NCBI GenBank assembly: GCA_963836265.1
Contig: CAWIIO010000006.1
Span: 310,001 to 374,000, forward strand
Direction: 5' to 3'
DNA length: 64,000 nucleotides
Source of the DNA: CAIWHR01 sp963836265
GTDB taxonomy: Bacteria; Pseudomonadota; Gammaproteobacteria; Burkholderiales; Casimicrobiaceae
Part shown: in pieces, positions 54,830 through 63,336 of the stretch
Numbering within the stretch: position 1 is the stretch's first letter
How the letters are laid out: each line of letters begins with the position of its first letter
The notes under the pieces: model-generated
The model's input: only the letters and a program-made list of their open reading frames with translations
Databases searched by the model: none
Told to the model about the DNA's origin: nothing
Position numbers and translations under genes: made by a program

Positions 54830-56068
54830 CTACGGCGATCGAGCCCCGACGGTGAACGTGCGGTCCTGCCGCGCCGCGCCCGCACCGAGCGCCGCGCCGG
54901 TGAGCGACCAGAACAGCATTGCATTCTGGCGCACGAAAAAATCGTCGGTCAGATTCTTGAGAACGACACCGACCACGAGTGCGAGCCCCGCCGCGCCGAT
55001 CGTCGCAATGCCGACGTCGTCGCTGCGCACCATGCGCCGGAACACGACGGCCACCGATCCCAGCAGCACGACGAACGCGGCGAGCCCCGGCAGTCCGGTC
55101 TCGAGCGCCCGATTGAGAAACAGATTGTGGGCGTGCAGGAGCATCGGATCGTGGAACTGCGCGTCGAACAGCGCGCGCGACGACCACTTGCCGATACCGG
55201 CGCCGAGGAGGGGATGCTGTGCGACCTGTTGCACGGCGAAGCGCCAGAGATCGCCGCGGGGATCCTCGGCGAAAAAGTCCCAGACGTCGGTGCCGGGCGC
55301 GGCCAGCGCAATGCGCGATTCGGACGCGAGCAGGACCTCGGTGATCGCGAGCGCGGCGACGACGGCGACGACGCCACCCATCCACAGCCCGCGACGGGGC
55401 GTCTGCCAGTAGCGGATCGAGCTCAGCGCGAAGATCATGATCTCCGCCGCCGCAGCGAACCAGAACATCCGGTTCAGCGTCAGGAACCCGGCGACCAGGC
55501 AGCCGGCGACGAGCGCGACTGCGCCAATGCGTTCCGTCGAGTGCGCCCGCGAGCGCAGCGCAAGAAACAGCAGCAAGGGAAGCACCGTCACCATGAAGGT
55601 CGACAGCGCGCCGACGTCACCATACTCGCCGAGATCGAACCATGTCCCGTGGTGAGCGTAACGCAACGCTCCGAGCGCGAACGCCGCAATCAGGACACCC
55701 ACGAGCGTGTAGGCGAGCCATCGTGCGCCGCCGGCGTGTCGCGCGAGGACGTACCAGGTGGAGAACGCGGCGAACGTGTAGAGGATTTCGTGCGAGTATT
55801 CGTGGAGCGCGTGACGATCGTTTGCGAACGCCACCGAGGCCGCCGCGACGACAGCCCACGCGATCCATGCATTCCGGAGCGGAATCGTGCGCAGCTCGCG
55901 CCATCCCCCGGCGATGAACGTGAGCGCCGCCGCAGCGCCCATCGCGTAGAGCCGCATGGCGATCGTGTGCTGGAAGGCCAATGTCGACGCCCCGAGACAG
56001 GCGAGCGCGAGCGCGAGGATGCCGACGCGGGCAGTGAGCGCCGGGCGGGCGGCGGACGCGAGCATCAT
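54830..56068 (-). CDS. O-antigen ligase/polymerase family membrane protein
   Basis: About 412 residues, roughly ten membrane spans with a large periplasmic loop. The Wzy_C/WaaL signature is seen in the loop and following span: HPLLGAGIGKW, LHAHNLFLNRALETGLPG. WaaL joins O-antigen to lipid A-core; Wzy polymerises repeats; sequence alone does not separate them. Start taken at the ATGATG near 56068; an ATG at 56113 would add 15 residues. Upstream gene asnB ends 120 bp away. Confidence 0.82.
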   Translation of the reverse strand: MMLASAARPALTARVGILALALACLGASTLAFQHTIAMRLYAMGAAAALTFIAGGWRELRTIPLRNAWIAWAVVAAASVAFANDRHALHEYSHEILYTFAAFSTWYVLARHAGGARWLAYTLVGVLIAAFALGALRYAHHGTWFDLGEYGDVGALSTFMVTVLPLLLFLALRSRAHSTERIGAVALVAGCLVAGFLTLNRMFWFAAAAEIMIFALSSIRYWQTPRRGLWMGGVVAVVAALAITEVLLASESRIALAAPGTDVWDFFAEDPRGDLWRFAVQQVAQHPLLGAGIGKWSSRALFDAQFHDPMLLHAHNLFLNRALETGLPGLAAFVVLLGSVAVVFRRMVRSDDVGIATIGAAGLALVVGVVLKNLTDDFFVRQNAMLFWSLTGAALGAGAARQDRTFTVGARSP

Positions 56069-56188
56069 CGGCGGTGCGGGCACAATTCTCGAAGGTCGAC
56101 GCCGCCACCGCATACCGGGGCCGCCACCGCCATCATACCCGACGGCTCGCTGGCCAGCGGCGCTCGCGCACTCGAATGAAGCGCTTCT

Positions 56189-58018
56189 TCAAGTCCGCGC
56201 GGCGAGTGCCGTGAGCTGCGCGAGCGACTCGTCGAGGATCACGAGTTGCAGCACCTGCTCGGCGAATCCGGCCCTGCCGTTCCGCCATGCGGCCACAAAC
56301 GCATCGACGCGGAACGCGTCCAGCAGGCCGCCCGAAACGCCGGCGAGGCGGGAGCCGAGGTTCGCGAGCCGGGGCGCGAGGTCGCGTTCCAGCCAGCCGG
56401 CGAGCGGTGGATTGAAGCCGCGCTTTTTCCGCGCGAAGGGATCGAGGGCGCCGAGCGCCGCCATCGCCGGCGCGAGGAGCTTGCGCGGCGGCGTCGTGAA
56501 TCGCAGCGACGGCGGCAGCGCCGCGACGGCGGCGACGAACCGGTGGTCGAGGAACGGCGCCCGCAATTCGAGCCCGTGGGCCATCGTGCAGAGATCGGCT
56601 TTGCGCAGAACGTAGTCGGGCAGATAGTTGAGTCGATCGATTTCGAGGAGCGTCGCCAGTTCGGCGCGATTCGTGTCGGGCATTCGCCAATAATGTGCGG
56701 GCGGCGCGCTATCGGGCGCGAAATACGCACGCTCGCCCGGCGTGAAGCCGGAGAAGCGCAGCGCGTACGCGGAGCGCCAGTCGAGACGCAGCTCCTCGAC
56801 CAGCCGCTGCAGGCTTCGCCCCCCCACGGCCGCGGGCGCGGGAAGGCCGGGCAACACCACGCCGCGGCGCCAGCGCGTGCGCAGATGCTTCGCGTAGCGT
56901 TTGTACCCGCCGAACAACTCGTCGCCGCCATCGCCGCCCAGCACGACCTTGACGTGCTGCGTCGTCTCGCGCGCGAGGTACCACGTCGGGACGCTCGACG
57001 GATCCGCGAACGGGTCGTCGAGATCGGCGACGAGACGCGCGAAGTCGCTCCCGATGTCCGCCGGAATTGTCACCGCCAGGTTCGGGAATCCCAGCCGGTC
57101 CGCGCTTGCGCGGGCGAGCCGCGACTCGTCGAACGGCGTGCCGGGGAACGCCGCGGTGAAGCTCTGCAGCCGGTTGAATCCCATCGCGGCGAGCCGGCAG
57201 GCGATCGCGCTCGAATCGATTCCGGACGACAGGAAGAGTCCGAGCGGCCGATCGGCGACCGTGCGCATGCGGATCGCGCCGTCGAGTGCGGGCAGCCAGG
57301 GCTCGGACGACGGTTCGGGGCGCCAGTATTCTCGCTGCGCGAGTTCGCCGGTGACGAGGTCGTAGCGCAGCCAGTGCGCGGGCGGCAATCGCGACACGCC
57401 GCCGAAGACGGTGCGCGGCGCGGGAATCGTCCGGTGCGCGAGATAAGCGTCGATTCCTTCCGCTGAAAACGCGCGAGCGTCGGCAGGCAGCGAGGGCAGC
57501 AGCGCGCGCACGGTCGAGGCGAACGCAAAGCGGTCGCCGCGATGGGCGTAGACCACCGGTTTCAACCCGAGCCGGTCGCGGATCACGTACACCGCGCGGT
57601 GGCGCAGATCGAGGATGGCGATGGCGAACATGCCGCGCAGGCGTGCGACGAAGTCGATCCCCCAATGTTCGTAGGCGTGGAGGATGAACTCGGTGTCGGA
57701 GCGAGTGTGGAAGCGGTAGCCGGCGGCCCGCAGCGTTTCGGCGTCGGCGGACCACTCGTAGACCTCGCCGTTGTAGGCGATCCACACGTCGCCCGCGTCG
57801 TTCCCCATCGGCTGGTCGGCCTCGGGCCGCGGATCGATGATCGACAGCCGCGTATGCAGCAGCGCGTTCGGTGCGCCCTCGCGCGCAGGCGTGAAGTCCG
57901 ATGCCCAGAAGCGCGCGTGCTCCGCGTCGGGGCCGCGCTGGCGGAGCGCAGCCATCATCCGCGCGGTAGCCTCCGGTGCGAGCGCGCGATTCCCGAAATA
58001 GCCGGCGAGCCCGCACAT
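56189..58018 (-). CDS. AsnB-type glutamine amidotransferase, copy 1
   Basis: 609 residues. Class II glutaminase domain with nucleophile Cys2 (MCGLAGYFG) and RGPDAE, YNGEVYE; synthetase domain with PP-loop LSSGIDSSAIA and LGGDGGDELFGGYKRY. In LPS and capsule loci such proteins often amidate uronic acids rather than make asparagine. The start Met-Cys is required for activity and fixes the start at 58018. Two bp separate it from the upstream glycosyltransferase. Confidence 0.88.
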   Translation of the reverse strand: MCGLAGYFGNRALAPEATARMMAALRQRGPDAEHARFWASDFTPAREGAPNALLHTRLSIIDPRPEADQPMGNDAGDVWIAYNGEVYEWSADAETLRAAGYRFHTRSDTEFILHAYEHWGIDFVARLRGMFAIAILDLRHRAVYVIRDRLGLKPVVYAHRGDRFAFASTVRALLPSLPADARAFSAEGIDAYLAHRTIPAPRTVFGGVSRLPPAHWLRYDLVTGELAQREYWRPEPSSEPWLPALDGAIRMRTVADRPLGLFLSSGIDSSAIACRLAAMGFNRLQSFTAAFPGTPFDESRLARASADRLGFPNLAVTIPADIGSDFARLVADLDDPFADPSSVPTWYLARETTQHVKVVLGGDGGDELFGGYKRYAKHLRTRWRRGVVLPGLPAPAAVGGRSLQRLVEELRLDWRSAYALRFSGFTPGERAYFAPDSAPPAHYWRMPDTNRAELATLLEIDRLNYLPDYVLRKADLCTMAHGLELRAPFLDHRFVAAVAALPPSLRFTTPPRKLLAPAMAALGALDPFARKKRGFNPPLAGWLERDLAPRLANLGSRLAGVSGGLLDAFRVDAFVAAWRNGRAGFAEQVLQLVILDESLAQLTALAART

Positions 58019-58020
58019 CG

Positions 58021-59130
58021 TCAGCGCTGCGCGAGCACGGCGCAGAACATGGCTTCCATGCGGTCGAGCATGCGGTCGATGCCAAAATCGCGGAGCGCGC
58101 GCACGCGGCCGGCCGCGCCGAACCGCGCGCGGAGCGGCGGATCGTCGCGCAGCGTCGCGAGCGCCGCGCCCAGTGCCGCGACGTCGCGCGGCGGGACGAT
58201 GAGGCCGGTCGTGCGATCGTCGACCGCCTCGGTGATGGCGCCAGTGGTCGTCGATACGACCGAAATCCCGCACGCCATCGCCTGCATGATCGCCTGCGGT
58301 ACGCCCTCCTCGCCCCAGGACGGCAGCGTGAAAAGATCGAGCGCATTGAGCCATGGGACGACGTCGTCCTGCTGGCCGACGAAACGTACGCGATCGGCAA
58401 GCCGCAACGCGGCAAGCTGCGCGTCGAGCCGTGCGCGATAAGGCCCGTCGCCAACGACCATCACGGTCCAGTCGCGCCAGCCGGCGCGGTCGCGCGAGAG
58501 CGCCGCAAACAGATCGTCGTGACCTTTCCAGTCGCGCAGCGTCGCGACGATGCCGAGCGTGGGTCGTTCGGGCAGGCCGAGGCGGGTGCGAGCGGCGGCT
58601 GGGTCGCCGGGGACGAAGCGGCCGAGGTCGATGCCGGTCGGAATCGACGTCATGTGCGCAAGCGGGATGTCGTTGTCGCGGGCGAGCTGGCGTTTGAGCG
58701 CTTCGCCCGCGGTGACGATGTGGGCGGTCGCCTTTGCGTAGAGCCAGCGGGTCGTCGGCCGGTTGCGGATCGTCGTCGACACGTGCCGGGTGCGCACGAG
58801 CGGCGGTGGCGCGGGGAGGCTCGCGAGCGCGAGCGCAGTAAGCCAGCTGTCGGTCGAGCTATGGGTGTTGACGATGTCGATGTCGGCACGGTGCTGCGCG
58901 AGCCAGCGGCGCAACGAAAGGAACGGCGCGAGCCGCTTGCGGCGGATATCGAGCCGAACGAGCGGAATGCCCATCCGTTCGCTGGCGGGCGCGATCGGCG
59001 CCTCACCGGGGGCGATCAGGGTGACGCGATGACCGCGATCGAGGAAGCCACGCGCTTCCGTCAGCGTGCGGATCTCCTGACCACCCCAGCCGCAGGAGTT
59101 CTCCGTGTGCACGATCGACAGCGGCCTCAC
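58021..59130 (-). CDS. GT4-family glycosyltransferase, copy 1
   Basis: 369 residues, GT-B fold. Donor-binding C-terminal domain: GIVATLRDWKGHDDL, FVGQQDDVVPWLNALDLFTLPS, EGVPQAIMQAMACGISVVST. N-terminal domain has HTENSCGWGGQEIRTLTEA. It transfers a sugar during core or O-antigen assembly. The GTG at 59130 overlaps the upstream asnB stop (GTGA), showing tight coupling. The longer ORF overlaps asnB and is rejected. Sugar and linkage unknown. Confidence 0.88.
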   Translation of the reverse strand: MRPLSIVHTENSCGWGGQEIRTLTEARGFLDRGHRVTLIAPGEAPIAPASERMGIPLVRLDIRRKRLAPFLSLRRWLAQHRADIDIVNTHSSTDSWLTALALASLPAPPPLVRTRHVSTTIRNRPTTRWLYAKATAHIVTAGEALKRQLARDNDIPLAHMTSIPTGIDLGRFVPGDPAAARTRLGLPERPTLGIVATLRDWKGHDDLFAALSRDRAGWRDWTVMVVGDGPYRARLDAQLAALRLADRVRFVGQQDDVVPWLNALDLFTLPSWGEEGVPQAIMQAMACGISVVSTTTGAITEAVDDRTTGLIVPPRDVAALGAALATLRDDPPLRARFGAAGRVRALRDFGIDRMLDRMEAMFCAVLAQR

Positions 59131-60995
59131 TGGAGGACGAAATCCGGCTCGTAGCGCGCAAGCCAGCGCTCGAGGATCAACAGCACCCAAAGGCGCATCG
59201 CGTGATTCTTCCGGCCCGCCGCGTGCTCGGCGAGGAGCTTTCCGAGCGCCTCGGCGCGCACGAGGCCGCGACGCGCCAACCCGTCCTTGCCCAGTGCCCT
59301 GTCGACGTCGTCCCTGAGCTCATGCGCGAGCCAGCGCTCGAGGGGCATCATGAATCCCTGCTTTTCGCGACGAACGATGTCGGCGGGAAGATAGCGTTCC
59401 GCGAGCTCCTTCAATAGCACCTTTCGCGCGGCGCCGTCGACCTTGAGCGACGGCTCGAGTCGCGCGCACCACCCGTAGAACTCGTGGTCGAGATAAGGCA
59501 CCCGCGCTTCGAGCGAGAATGCCATCGTCGCGCGATCGACCTTCGCGAGCAGGTCGTCGGGAAGCCACAGCCGCGCGTCGACGTGGAGCAGATGGTCGAG
59601 GTACGACGGCGAATCGCATTCCGCGTAGAAGGCCTGCGCGGAATCGGCGATCCGCGCCCGGGCAGCGGCAGCGAGCGCGGCGCTGAAATACTCATTGCGC
59701 AGCAGCGCGTCGAAGATGTTGGGAATGGTCGTGTACCGCCGTGCGAGCGGTTCGGCGGCCGCCTTGAGGATCCGATCGCGCGCAAGCCGCGGCGGCAGGC
59801 GGCGCGCCAGCCAGGGCAGCGGCGAGCCGCGGGCGCCGAGTACGCGCGTGAGGCGCTCCTCGCGCATGCGCTTGACGTAATTCGAGTAGCCGCCGAAGAC
59901 TTCGTCGGCGCCTTCGCCGGTCAGCACGACGGTCACTTCGCGCCGCGCGTATTGCGCGAGCAGCATCGTAGGGAGCGCCGCCTGGTCGCCGAACGGCTCG
60001 TCGAACACGTCGACCCAGCGGTCGAGCGCGGGCAGGACTGCGGAGGGCGAAATCATCAGGCAATGGTGGCGGCTGCCGATGTGCCGTGCGACGCGTGCCG
60101 CCTCGTCGTGCTCGCTGCCGACGTCGTGCCCGGTGAAGCCGAGGTTGAACGTGTCGAGCGCGCGACCGGACAGCCGCGTTGCCAGCGCCGCGACGACGCC
60201 CGAGTCGACGCCGCCGCTCACGAAGGCGCCGAGCGGCACGTCGGCAACCAGCATCGACCCGACCGACCGCGAGAGCTCGCGCTCGAGTGCGTCGACGGCG
60301 GATGCCGCACGGTGCTCGTGTTTGGGCACGTAAGTCGGACGCCAGTAGGAGCCTTCGGTGAGCTTGCCATCGGCGAGCGACAGAAAGTGTCCGGCCGGCA
60401 GCTTGCGGATCGCCTGGTAGATCGTCCGCGGCGCGGGAATGTACTGGCATTCGAGGTAGAGCGCGAGCGCGCCGAGGTCGAGCGCGTGGGGGAGGCCCGG
60501 AAACGGCCGCAGCGCCTTCAGCTCCGAGCCGAAGGCGAGCGCGCCGGCGTGCCACGCGTAGTAAAGGGGCTTGACGCCGAGATGGTCGCGGGCGAGGAAG
60601 AGCTCGCGGCGGTCGCGGTCCCACAGCGCGAAGGCGAACATTCCCGCGAGGCGATCGAGCATCCGCGCACCCCATTGGCGCCAGCCATGCACGAGCACTT
60701 CGCCGTCTCCCTGCGTCGTGAACGCGTAGCCGGCTGCCTGCAGTTCGCGCCGCAGCGCGCGGAAGTTGTAGATCTCGCCGTTGAAGACGACGGCGATCGC
60801 GCCGTCGGCGGAGAAGAGGGGCTGCCGGCTGCCGCCGATGTCGATCACCGCGAGCCGGCGATGACCGAGGCCGACCGGGCCGTCGTAGTGGAAGCCGTCG
60901 GCGTCGGGACCGCGGTGCGCGAGAGCCGCGGTCATCGCGGGCAGCGCGGCGCGCGCCCGCGGATCGTCGCAGAAGTAGCCGGTGATGCCGCACAT
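59127..60995 (-). CDS. AsnB-type glutamine amidotransferase, copy 2
   Basis: 622 residues. Cys2 (MCGITGYFC), HRGPDADG, FNGEIYNFRALR, PP-loop VSGGVDSGVVAAL, LTGEGADEVFGGYSNYVKR. Related to but clearly diverged from copy 1 (insertions after the PP-loop differ), so it is not a recent duplication. Resembles the exosortase/PEP-CTERM-locus asparagine synthases in overall pattern, but no exosortase gene is in the window. Confidence 0.88.
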   Translation of the reverse strand: MCGITGYFCDDPRARAALPAMTAALAHRGPDADGFHYDGPVGLGHRRLAVIDIGGSRQPLFSADGAIAVVFNGEIYNFRALRRELQAAGYAFTTQGDGEVLVHGWRQWGARMLDRLAGMFAFALWDRDRRELFLARDHLGVKPLYYAWHAGALAFGSELKALRPFPGLPHALDLGALALYLECQYIPAPRTIYQAIRKLPAGHFLSLADGKLTEGSYWRPTYVPKHEHRAASAVDALERELSRSVGSMLVADVPLGAFVSGGVDSGVVAALATRLSGRALDTFNLGFTGHDVGSEHDEAARVARHIGSRHHCLMISPSAVLPALDRWVDVFDEPFGDQAALPTMLLAQYARREVTVVLTGEGADEVFGGYSNYVKRMREERLTRVLGARGSPLPWLARRLPPRLARDRILKAAAEPLARRYTTIPNIFDALLRNEYFSAALAAAARARIADSAQAFYAECDSPSYLDHLLHVDARLWLPDDLLAKVDRATMAFSLEARVPYLDHEFYGWCARLEPSLKVDGAARKVLLKELAERYLPADIVRREKQGFMMPLERWLAHELRDDVDRALGKDGLARRGLVRAEALGKLLAEHAAGRKNHAMRLWVLLILERWLARYEPDFVLQ

Positions 60996-61049
60996 GGGGA
61001 TGGCGAAGGCGCGGGCCGATGCCGTGCGGCGCCAGTGAGTAGAAAATTG

Positions 61050-61055
61050 ATTATA
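61050..61055 (-). promoter_or_regulatory. Possible -10 box upstream of asnB copy 2
   Basis: A perfect TATAAT on the minus strand lies 55 bp before the asnB start in the 67-bp spacer, the widest gap among the sugar genes. No -35 match at normal spacing. Confidence 0.3.
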
Positions 61056-61062
61056 TCGCGGG

Positions 61063-62187
61063 TCAAGCGCCGAGCGACCGGTAGAGGTCGAGCAGTCTCG
61101 CCGTCATCGCTTCGGGGGTCAGCGCGGCAACCGCCTCGCGCGCGCGGACGGAAGTGCTCGCGCGCTCCTCCGTGTCGAAAAGCCGGCGCATGTGGCTTGC
61201 GAGCGCCACGTCGTCGTTCGCGTCGCAGAGGGAACCGGCACGGTGCGCGGCGACCAGCTCGCCCGCGCCGCAGCGCGTGCTCGTGACGACGGGCAATCCG
61301 CACGCGAGCGCTTCGAGGACGGCGTTGCCCAACGGATCGTAGAGCGTGGGCAGGACGAATGCGTCGGCGGCGCCGAGGAACGGGCGCGGGTCCTGCTGCG
61401 GTCCGGCGAAAGTCACGCGATCGCGCACGCCGGCGCGCGCCGCGAGCGCGGCGTAGCGCGCGGGGTTCTTGTCGCGACCGACGACGATCAGCCGCGCTTC
61501 GGCGGGAAGCCTCGCGAGCGCGCGGAGCGCCGCCGGCACGCCTTTGCGCGCGTACCCCGACCCCACGAGCAGGAACGCGACGTGGCGGTCCGCAAGATGC
61601 AGCCGGGCGCGGGTCGCCGCGCGCTGGACGCGGACGGCGGGGCCGAACTCGCGCGGATCGACCGCGTTGTGGATCACGTGGAGCTTTGCGTCCGGAACGC
61701 GGAAATGCGCGCGAATGTCGTCCCTCACCATCCGCGAGATGCAGATCACCGCCTTGAGCGAGGGATCTGCGAACACGCGGGCCTCGGCGTCCAGGATGTA
61801 GCGGTGATGCACGTTGACGGCGATGGCGAGACGCTCGGCGCGCCCGCCCGCGCGGATCCGCTCGGCGAGCCACGCGCGGTGGACGCCGTCGCCGGCGCGG
61901 AAGATGTCGCAGCCGTCGATCCGCTCGTGTGTCTGCACGAGGTCGGGCCGGTCGCGCGCGAGAGCAGCGCGCACGGCTCGCGCGAAGCCCGCGTCGCGCC
62001 ACACGCCGCCCACATAGAACGGGTTGCAGATGACGGGCTCGAGGTGCGCGTCGCTTCCCGGCGGCCACGCCCGCGTGTAGATGCGCAGGCGCACGCCGCG
62101 GTCGGCGAGCGCGTCGATTGCGCGCGCGACGAAGCGCTCCGCGCCGCCGAACGGCGTGTAGCGCTGGCGGACCAGGCCTAGCCTCAT
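61063..62187 (-). CDS. GT4-family glycosyltransferase, copy 2
   Basis: 374 residues from ATG 62187 (MRLGLVRQRYTPFGGAERFV). N-terminal GGAERF motif and HERIDGCDIFRAGDGVH; C-terminal donor domain FLLVGSGYARKGV, FVLPTLYDPLGNAVLEALACGLPVV. The pattern is that of WaaG-type and relatives that act on the LPS core. The start overlaps the GT9 stop by ATGA. Acceptor and sugar not determinable. Confidence 0.88.
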   Translation of the reverse strand: MRLGLVRQRYTPFGGAERFVARAIDALADRGVRLRIYTRAWPPGSDAHLEPVICNPFYVGGVWRDAGFARAVRAALARDRPDLVQTHERIDGCDIFRAGDGVHRAWLAERIRAGGRAERLAIAVNVHHRYILDAEARVFADPSLKAVICISRMVRDDIRAHFRVPDAKLHVIHNAVDPREFGPAVRVQRAATRARLHLADRHVAFLLVGSGYARKGVPAALRALARLPAEARLIVVGRDKNPARYAALAARAGVRDRVTFAGPQQDPRPFLGAADAFVLPTLYDPLGNAVLEALACGLPVVTSTRCGAGELVAAHRAGSLCDANDDVALASHMRRLFDTEERASTSVRAREAVAALTPEAMTARLLDLYRSLGA

Positions 62188-63296
62188 CGCGGCGCGGCGG
62201 AGTCCGTCTCGGCCAGCAAGTCGGCGACCGCGGCGGCGACCGGCGCAAGCGGCAGCGTGATCAGGCAGTCGGAATTGTTGCTGCCGCCGCAGCCGTTGAT
62301 CTGGCAGGGACGACACGGGAACACCGTCGACGTGACGACTCGGTGGGGCACGCGCCACGGACCCCAGACGCGTTCATCGCTGGGTCCGAACCATGCAACG
62401 ACCGGCGTGCCCAGCGCCGAGGCCATGTGCATCGGGGCCGTGTCGCAGCCAACGAAAAGCCGTGCCGCCGCGATCAGCGCGCCGAGCTCCGGCAGCGTGA
62501 GCTGTCCGCTGAGATCGACGACCGGCGCGCGCATCGCCACCTTGACCGCGTTGACGAGCGGCGCCTCGGCGGGATCGGGTGCGCCGGTGATCACGACCGG
62601 CCACCCTTGGGCGACGAGGCCGTCGAGCAGCGCCGCGGTCGGTGCCGCCGGCCAGCACTTGAAGAGCCAGCGCGAGCCGGGATGGATCAGGACGAAACGA
62701 CGGCGAGCGAGCCCGCGTGCAGCGAGAATCGTCGCCACGCGCGTCTCGGCGTCCGCACCCGGTACGAATACCAGCGCCTTGTCGCCGTCGTCGGGCCAGA
62801 TGCCGATCCGGCGCAGCGCGTCGAGATTCGTCTCGACGGTGTGCCGCGGCGTCGCTTGCGGCAGCAGGTACCGGTGGGTGAAGCAGGCGCGCCAGAATCG
62901 CGCCTGGCGCGCGCGCTCGGGGGCGACACCGTAACGCGCGCCGGTCAGACGCGTCAGCCACGCGCCCCGCGGGTGGTCGGTAAGGTGGACGACGAGATCG
63001 TAATGCCGCGCGATGAGCGCGCGCCACAGCCGCAACTCGCCGGCGATTGCCGTCCCGCCTCGCGCGTTGCGGTCCCCGCCGATCGCATGGACGACGTCAA
63101 TGGCCGGGTGGCGCTCGAGCATCGGCGCCGTCTCGCGGTAGATGAGTGCATCGATCGCCGCATGCGGGACCGCGCGCTTCAGCACGGTGAACACCGGCGA
63201 GGCGAGCAGGACGTCGCCGTGATGCCGCAGCTTGATGACGAGCGCGCGGCGGACGCGCGTCAGGTCGATCGCGTCGTCGACGGCCGGCGGAATCAT
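62184..63296 (-). CDS. GT9-family heptosyltransferase, WaaQ-like
   Basis: 370 residues. Start region VRRALVIKLRHHGDVLLASP and ERHPAIDVVHAIGG follow heptosyltransferase III (WaaQ); C-terminal ADP-heptose site LIHPGSRWLFKCWP, VGCDTAPMHMASALGTPVVAWFGPSD. It would add a side heptose to the inner core. A cysteine-rich tail (FPCRPCQINGCGG) is typical of the group. ATG at 63296; the longer ORF is not conserved. Confidence 0.88.
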   Translation of the reverse strand: MIPPAVDDAIDLTRVRRALVIKLRHHGDVLLASPVFTVLKRAVPHAAIDALIYRETAPMLERHPAIDVVHAIGGDRNARGGTAIAGELRLWRALIARHYDLVVHLTDHPRGAWLTRLTGARYGVAPERARQARFWRACFTHRYLLPQATPRHTVETNLDALRRIGIWPDDGDKALVFVPGADAETRVATILAARGLARRRFVLIHPGSRWLFKCWPAAPTAALLDGLVAQGWPVVITGAPDPAEAPLVNAVKVAMRAPVVDLSGQLTLPELGALIAAARLFVGCDTAPMHMASALGTPVVAWFGPSDERVWGPWRVPHRVVTSTVFPCRPCQINGCGGSNNSDCLITLPLAPVAAAVADLLAETDSAAPR

Positions 63297-63336
63297 CCGG
63301 GGGACGATAGCAGAAGCCCGATCGCGCACCAAGCGC

